Assembly: GCA_018241865.1 (NCBI GenBank)
Contig: JAFECY010000145.1
Coordinates: forward strand, 1-11,077
Direction: 5' to 3'
Source: Pseudomonadota bacterium
GTDB lineage: Bacteria > Pseudomonadota > Gammaproteobacteria > Burkholderiales > Burkholderiaceae_D
DNA: 11,077 bases
Both the position numbers and the translations under genes were made by a program. The notes under the pieces are model-generated. The model made no database searches. It worked only from the letters and a program-made list of their open reading frames with translations, and had not been told where the DNA came from. Shown here piece by piece: positions 6,413-11,077 of this stretch (position 1 is the stretch's first letter; every line of letters begins with the position of its first letter).

Positions 6413-9198
6413 GCGAAGCCGATCGTGCCGCCGTCAAGCTGGAAACGAAAGCCACATGCTGCTATTGCGGCGTGGGCTGCGGCGTCATTATCGAATCGGA
6501 TGGCGCGCAAGTAACGGGCGTGCGCGGCGACCCGAATCACCCCGCCAATTTTGGCCGTTTGTGTACCAAGGGCAGTACTTTGCATCTCACTGCCAATCCC
6601 GCTTTACAGATGCAGGCGCGGGTGTTGCATCCCGAGCTGCGCCTGGAGCGCGATGCCGGCCGCGAGCGTGCTTCATGGGATGTGGCGCTGGATTTCATCG
6701 CCGGTAAATTTGCCGAGACGATCGCCAAGCATGGCCCTGATAGCGTCGGTTTCTATATTTCCGGCCAGTTGCTGACCGAGGATTACTACGTCTTCAACAA
6801 GCTCGCCAAGGGACTGATCGGCACCAACAATATCGATACCAATTCGCGCTTGTGCATGTCGAGCGCGGTGGCCGGCTACAAAAAAACATTGGGTGCCGAT
6901 GCGCCACCCGCTTGCTATGAAGATATCGAATTGGCCGACGTGATCTTCATCGTCGGCTCCAACATGGCTTACGCCCATCCCATCCTGTACCGCCGCTTGG
7001 AAGCAGCGCGCAAGGCGCGGCCGCACATGAAAGTGATCGTGGCCGACCCGGTACGCACCGATACTGCGCGCGAAGCCGACCTGTTCCTGCCGATTCTGCC
7101 GGGCACTGATGTGGCGCTGTTCAACGGCATGCTGCATATCTGCATTTGGGAAGACCTGATCGATCCTGCCTACATCGCGGCGCATACAGAAGGTTTTGCC
7201 GAACTGAAGCAGACTTTGCGTGACTATACGCCGGCTTATGTGGCTGAAATATGCGGCATACGCGCAGAAGATTTGCTTGCGGCTGCGCGCTTGTTCGGCA
7301 AATCGAAGGCGGCGCTGTCGCTGTATTGCCAGGGCTTGAACCAGTCGTCTAGCGGCACCGACAAGAATGCTGCGCTCATCAATCTGCATTTGGCGACCGG
7401 GCAAATCGGCAAGGCCGGCGCGGGGCCGTTTTCGCTGACCGGGCAACCTAATGCGATGGGCGGGCGCGAAGTCGGCGGCATGGCCACCATGCTGTCGGCG
7501 CATCGCGATCTGGCCAATGCCGCGCATCGTGCCGAAGTGGCAAAGCTGTGGGGCATTCCCGACGTGCCGGCGCAACCGGGCAAGACAGCAGTGGAGATGT
7601 TTGACGCGGTGCAAGCCGGTGAAATCAAGATTCTGTGGATAGCCTGTACCAATCCGGCGCAATCGATGCCCAATCAGAAGCTGATTCGCGCAGCGCTGCA
7701 AAAAGCCGAGCTGGTGATCGTGCAAGAGGCATACAAGACCACCGCCACCGTCGATTATGCCGACGTGCTGCTGCCGGCCACGACTTGGAGCGAGAAGGAA
7801 GGCACGGTCACCAATTCCGAGCGCCGCATCACGCGCCTGCAATCGGCCGTGCCGCCGCCCGGCGAGGCATTGAACGATTGGCAGATCGTCATCCGCTTTG
7901 CCCGCAAGCTGGAAGTGCTGTTGGGGAAAGAGCGGACACTGTTTCCTTTTCAATCGACTGAAGCGATTTGGAACGAACACCGCGAATCGACACGTGGCCG
8001 TGATCTCGACATCACCGGCTTGTCGTACCGCTTGCTTGAGGAAAAAGGACCACAGCAATGGCCTTACCCAGAAGGGGCTGCTAGCGGTAAAAAACGCTTA
8101 TACGACGATGGCGTGTTCCCGACTGCCAGCGGCCGGGCGAATTTTGTCAACACAGCTTACAAGCCGGTGGCCGAACAGATCGATGCGCGCTATCCGTTTC
8201 AACTCACTACCGGCCGCTTGCGCGACCAGTGGCATGGCATGAGCCGCAGTGGCACGGTGGCGCAATTGTTTGCGCATCAGCCGGAACCGGCCGTGCTGCT
8301 GTCGGCGATGGACATGGAGCGTCGCTTCATCGGCGACGGCGATCTCGTGCATGTCACCACCAAACGCGGTTCGCAAATTCTGCCGGCGCAGCGCAGCGAC
8401 GACATTCGCCCCGGTCAGGCCTTCATCGGCATGCACTGGGGCGAGGAATACGTATCGGGTCGCGGTCATGGCGGCGATGGTAGCTACGGCGTCAACACGC
8501 TGACCTTGCCGGTATTCGACCCGATCTCAAAACAGCCGGAACTCAAGCATGCCGCCGCCAAAATATTGAAGGCGGAATTGCCGTGGCGTTTCTTGGTGTT
8601 TGGTTGGATGACGCCGCAGCAGGTGTTGACCTTGCAGACGACACTGCGCCCCTACATGCGTCGCTTCGCTTTCGCATCCTGCACCCTGTTCGGCCGCGAC
8701 CGGGTCGGCGTGATGTTTCGCGCGGCAGACGATTACGCGGCCGAACCGCAACTCATCCGCGAGATCGAAGCGAAATTTCAGATCGTCGGCGTCGATGTGC
8801 TGCGCTACGACGACAAGCATCGCGGCAATGCACGGCATATCCTAGTGCGTGACGGCAAGTTGCAAGCGGCGATGCTGGCCGGCGATATCTCTGCTGAAAG
8901 CTGGCTCAAAGAGTATCTCGAAGGCGAGCAATCGGTTGCCACGTTAGGCCGCTTGCTACTGACGCCGAGCGCCAAGGCGCCGCAGGGATTTAAAGCCCGT
9001 GGTCGCATTGTTTGCAATTGCTTCAATGTTGCTGAAACCGACATCGCATCATGTCTTACAGACTTGTCGGTTGATGCGGATACGGCGCTCACCACCTTGC
9101 AGGAAAAACTCAAGTGCGGCACCAACTGCGGTTCTTGTGTACCGGAGTTGAAAAAAATCATCCTTGTTCGACAAGGCGGACTGAAGACGGCGGCGTAA
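6409..9198 (+). CDS. nasA: Assimilatory nitrate reductase catalytic subunit (Mo-bis-MGD) with C-terminal [2Fe-2S] domain
   Basis: This 929-aa cytoplasmic enzyme reduces nitrate to nitrite. The N-terminus binds a [4Fe-4S] cluster through C17, C20, C24 and C52 (C-x2-C-x3-C-x27-C). The molybdopterin oxidoreductase core follows, with NSRLCMSS placing the likely Mo ligand at C149, then GQPNAMGGREVGG (345-357) and ATTWSEKEGTVTNSERR (457-473). The MGD-binding domain starts near 595 (FQLTTGRLRDQWHGMSR). Residues about 790-850 resemble the reductase C-terminal domain of NirB, and a BFD-like [2Fe-2S] domain follows with C869, C871, C907 and C910. There is no signal peptide, which fits an assimilatory enzyme. 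The ATG at 6409 was chosen because it overlaps the nirD stop as ATGA and is preceded by GAGG (6395-6398). The 31 codons upstream in frame are basic, family-unlike sequence inside nirD. B. subtilis and Pseudomonas usage would call it nasC. Confidence 0.96.
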   Translation: MSEADRAAVKLETKATCCYCGVGCGVIIESDGAQVTGVRGDPNHPANFGRLCTKGSTLHLTANPALQMQARVLHPELRLERDAGRERASWDVALDFIAGKFAETIAKHGPDSVGFYISGQLLTEDYYVFNKLAKGLIGTNNIDTNSRLCMSSAVAGYKKTLGADAPPACYEDIELADVIFIVGSNMAYAHPILYRRLEAARKARPHMKVIVADPVRTDTAREADLFLPILPGTDVALFNGMLHICIWEDLIDPAYIAAHTEGFAELKQTLRDYTPAYVAEICGIRAEDLLAAARLFGKSKAALSLYCQGLNQSSSGTDKNAALINLHLATGQIGKAGAGPFSLTGQPNAMGGREVGGMATMLSAHRDLANAAHRAEVAKLWGIPDVPAQPGKTAVEMFDAVQAGEIKILWIACTNPAQSMPNQKLIRAALQKAELVIVQEAYKTTATVDYADVLLPATTWSEKEGTVTNSERRITRLQSAVPPPGEALNDWQIVIRFARKLEVLLGKERTLFPFQSTEAIWNEHRESTRGRDLDITGLSYRLLEEKGPQQWPYPEGAASGKKRLYDDGVFPTASGRANFVNTAYKPVAEQIDARYPFQLTTGRLRDQWHGMSRSGTVAQLFAHQPEPAVLLSAMDMERRFIGDGDLVHVTTKRGSQILPAQRSDDIRPGQAFIGMHWGEEYVSGRGHGGDGSYGVNTLTLPVFDPISKQPELKHAAAKILKAELPWRFLVFGWMTPQQVLTLQTTLRPYMRRFAFASCTLFGRDRVGVMFRAADDYAAEPQLIREIEAKFQIVGVDVLRYDDKHRGNARHILVRDGKLQAAMLAGDISAESWLKEYLEGEQSVATLGRLLLTPSAKAPQGFKARGRIVCNCFNVAETDIASCLTDLSVDADTALTTLQEKLKCGTNCGSCVPELKKIILVRQGGLKTAA

Positions 9199-9226
9199 CG
9201 CAAATCTTCGTAGTAAGCTTGCCGCC

Positions 9227-10246
9227 ATGAACTCAGCACATCAACACGAACCATTCGCCGCCGCCCGCTTCATCAAAGAAATCGGCCGTGGCAAGGACGG
9301 CGCGCGCAGCCTCTCGCATGCCGATGCGCAACTGCTATACGCAGCCATGCTGGACGGCCGCGTTGCCGACCTAGAGCTGGGCGCGATCTTGCTGGCGATG
9401 CGGATCAAGGGCGAAGCGGTGGAAGAGATCGCCGGCTTTCTGGAAGCGGCCGAAGCCTCCTTCGAGCGCTTGCACGCCCCCGTTGGTGACTACGCGCCCA
9501 TTGTCATCCCCAGCTATAACGGCTCGCGCAACATGCCGAACCTGACGCCGCTGTTGGCGATGCTGCTGGCGCGTGCCGGTGCGCCGGTGCTGGTGCATGG
9601 TGTATTGCACGATCCCAATCGCGTCACCACCGCCGAGATTTTGCACGCGCTCGGCTTGTCGCCGGTCGGCACGGTCGCGGCGGCGCAAACCGAATTCGCG
9701 CAACAACGGCCGGCCTTCATGTGCATCGATGTGCTCGCACCGAAGATGGCGCATTTGCTGTCCTTGCGCCGCATCCTCGGCGTGCGCAGCTCGACCCATA
9801 CCTTGGTCAAGATCATGCAGCCTTTCCACGGCTCGGCGTTGCGGCTGGTGTCGTACACCCATCCCGAATATTTGGAAATGCTGACTAACTACTTCACCAC
9901 TGTCGCTGATCCGGCGCGCGGCGATGCCTTCCTAATGCGCGGCACCGAAGGCGAAACGGTCGCCAATGCCAAGCGCGCCCAGCAGATCGCATGGTTCCAT
10001 GACAGGCAATGCACCCTGCTGGTGCAGAAACAAGCACCGGTGGATGTCTTGCCGGTCTTGCCGCCCGCAAGTGATGCACAAACGACGGCCGCCTGGATCA
10101 AAGAAGCTCTGGAAGGCCGCCAACCCATCCCCGCACCCATCGCCGAACAGGTGGAACAGTGCTTGCATATAGCGAAGCAACTACATGCAAGCAGCGAGTT
10201 CCATCATGAGCCATCCAGCAAACCTGCCCACAACATCCCCCGCTAA
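9227..10246 (+). CDS. ybiB: YbiB-type (TrpD2) nucleic-acid-binding protein, anthranilate phosphoribosyltransferase fold
   Basis: This 339-aa protein is related to anthranilate phosphoribosyltransferase (TrpD) but fits the YbiB branch. It has a helical N-terminal domain (about 10-80, with LSHADAQLLYAAMLDGRV and AMRIKGE), then the alpha/beta domain with YNGSRNMPNLTPLLA (97-111), LVHGVLHDPNR (122-132) and VRSSTHTLVKIMQP (186-199). These stand where TrpD has its PRPP- and anthranilate-binding motifs but do not match the catalytic forms. E. coli YbiB (TrpD2) is reported as a dimer that binds nucleic acids and is under LexA control. I see no LexA box in the 28-nt gap after nasA and no strong ribosome binding site. 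It lies inside the nitrate operon and overlaps cobA, so it is probably cotranscribed. Its role in nitrate assimilation is unknown. Confidence 0.88.
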   Translation: MNSAHQHEPFAAARFIKEIGRGKDGARSLSHADAQLLYAAMLDGRVADLELGAILLAMRIKGEAVEEIAGFLEAAEASFERLHAPVGDYAPIVIPSYNGSRNMPNLTPLLAMLLARAGAPVLVHGVLHDPNRVTTAEILHALGLSPVGTVAAAQTEFAQQRPAFMCIDVLAPKMAHLLSLRRILGVRSSTHTLVKIMQPFHGSALRLVSYTHPEYLEMLTNYFTTVADPARGDAFLMRGTEGETVANAKRAQQIAWFHDRQCTLLVQKQAPVDVLPVLPPASDAQTTAAWIKEALEGRQPIPAPIAEQVEQCLHIAKQLHASSEFHHEPSSKPAHNIPR

Positions 10247-11009
10247 GGTCTATCTGGTCGGTGCCGGCCCCGGCGATCCTGATCTGCTGACCGTTAAGGC
10301 CGTCAAGACCATCGCCCGCGCCGATGTGTTGCTGGTCGATGATCTGGTCAATCCCGCTATTCTCGACCACGCACCTGCAAGCGCGCGTGTGATCCACGTC
10401 GGCAAGCGCGGCGGTTGCCAATCGACCCCGCAGGCATTCATCGAACGCCTGATGATCGGCGAAGCGCAAGCCGGCCGCACCGTGGTGCGACTGAAAGGTG
10501 GCGACCCCTTCATCTTCGGTCGCGGCGGTGAAGAGCGCGAACATCTGCAGGCGGCCGGCATCGCGGTTGAAGTCGTCAACGGCATTTCCAGCGGCCTAGC
10601 CGCGCCAGCCTCGCTCGGCATCCCGCTCACGCACCGCGACTGGAGTCAAGGCGTGGTGTTCGTCACCGGTCACGGCAAGACGCCGGACGCGAATCCCGAC
10701 TGGACGCTGCTGGCGAAGCTGAACCTGACGCTGGTCATTTACATGGGCGTGGCGCGCTGCCGCGAAATCCAGTCGGCGCTGCTGGCCGGCGGCAAGGCAG
10801 CCAGCACGCCGGTCGCGGTGATCCGCTCCGCCACCGGAAACAAGCAGGCGCAATTGATTACCACGCTTGACCAATTGCCCGATGCGCTGGAAGCGGCGCA
10901 ACTCGGCAGCCCGAGCATCATCGTCATCGGTGATGTGGTGCGCTGCGCGGATGTGAGTGTGGATGCGTTGATGGAGCAATGTCTGCTGCAAGCCAGTCGG
11001 CGGATGTAA
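10206..11009 (+). CDS. cobA: Uroporphyrinogen-III C-methyltransferase (SUMT)
   Basis: The enzyme methylates uroporphyrinogen III twice with S-adenosylmethionine to give precorrin-2, the first step from the tetrapyrrole trunk to siroheme, the prosthetic group of NirB. With the start at 10206 it has 267 aa. Family motifs are clear: VYLVGAGPGDPDLLT (15-29), VGKRGG (65-70), VRLKGGDPFIFGRGGEE (94-110), and GIPLTHRD (138-145). It is a single-domain SUMT without the CysG oxidase/chelatase half, so dehydrogenation and iron insertion must be encoded elsewhere. It overlaps the end of ybiB by 41 nt. An in-frame ATG at 10185 would add seven residues; both have only weak upstream purine runs (AGCGAAG and GCGAG), so the start is uncertain. 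The operon link to nirB indicates supply of siroheme on demand. Confidence 0.95.
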   Translation: MSHPANLPTTSPAKVYLVGAGPGDPDLLTVKAVKTIARADVLLVDDLVNPAILDHAPASARVIHVGKRGGCQSTPQAFIERLMIGEAQAGRTVVRLKGGDPFIFGRGGEEREHLQAAGIAVEVVNGISSGLAAPASLGIPLTHRDWSQGVVFVTGHGKTPDANPDWTLLAKLNLTLVIYMGVARCREIQSALLAGGKAASTPVAVIRSATGNKQAQLITTLDQLPDALEAAQLGSPSIIVIGDVVRCADVSVDALMEQCLLQASRRM

Positions 11010-11019
11010 AGCCATCGCT

Positions 11020-11025
11020 TACAAT
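11020..11025 (+). promoter_or_regulatory. Possible -10 element for the downstream gene
   Basis: TACAAT lies 27 nt before the ATG at 11053 in the 43-nt gap after cobA. I do not find a convincing -35 box at the right spacing, so this is tentative. Confidence 0.25.
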
Positions 11026-11028
11026 CAC

Positions 11029-11052
11029 GGCTTGATTTGAATTCACCAAGCC
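11029..11052. repeat. Inverted repeat touching the next start codon
   Basis: GGCTTG (11029-11034) and CAAGCC (11047-11052) are perfect inverted arms with a 12-nt loop that holds the palindrome TGAATTCA (11038-11045). The right arm ends at the base before the ATG at 11053. A hairpin here in mRNA could limit access to that start codon. It could also be chance, given the short arms. Confidence 0.35.
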
Positions 11053-11077
11053 ATGACTCCACAATTCGATGTCGCCG
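11053..11077 (+). CDS. Start of an unidentified gene, cut by the window edge
   Basis: Eight codons are visible, reading MTPQFDVA, then the window ends. No Shine-Dalgarno is seen before the ATG. The pattern (polar start followed by FDVA) would fit the first strand of a dinucleotide-binding flavoprotein, but eight residues cannot support a family call. Confidence 0.35.

Noticed and set aside
9199..9226. LexA box before ybiB, expected from E. coli
   Set aside because: No CTGT-N8-ACAG-like sequence exists in the 28-nt gap.

Overview
The window carries an assimilatory nitrate reduction cluster from a GC-rich proteobacterium. The protein style, the kinase-phosphatase neighbour, the linked ybiB/cobA pair and the intergenic repeats suggest a betaproteobacterium. 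That placement is an inference from gene style and order; no 16S or other phylogenetic marker is present.

Layout. Minus strand, left part: a PP2C phosphatase-Ser/Thr kinase fusion with a C-terminal membrane anchor (108-1811), a repeat-filled gap (1812-2083), and an MFS nitrate/nitrite transporter of the NarK/NasA type (2084-3298). A 253-bp divergent control region follows (3299-3551). Plus strand, right part: nirB (3552-6014), nirD (6059-6412), nasA for the molybdenum nitrate reductase (6409-9198), ybiB (9227-10246), cobA (10206-11009), and the first codons of another gene (11053 to the window edge).

How the genes work together. The transporter imports nitrate, NasA reduces it to nitrite with its Mo-bis-MGD centre, and NirBD reduces nitrite to ammonium with NADH through FAD, Fe-S clusters and siroheme. 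CobA makes precorrin-2, the siroheme precursor NirB needs. YbiB is a TrpD-fold nucleic-acid-binding protein with no obvious place in this pathway. The kinase-phosphatase is likely a post-translational regulator. From memory, Pseudomonas aeruginosa PA1778-PA1783 has a comparable set (cobA, nitrate reductase, nirD, nirB, Ser/Thr kinase, transporter), so most of the layout is a known theme.

Regulation. The divergent region holds two well-formed sigma-54 (-24/-12) promoter matches, one per strand, each placing the start of transcription about 26-28 nt before a start codon with a good ribosome binding site. This points to NtrC-type nitrogen control. No regulator gene (nasR, nasS/nasT, ntrC) lies in the window.

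I see no clearly undescribed system. The parts most worth a second look are the paired sigma-54 promoters, the tail-anchored phosphatase-kinase with a degenerate glycine loop, the NirB-like tail on NasA, the presence of ybiB in the operon, and a nested inverted-repeat element between the transporter and the kinase.
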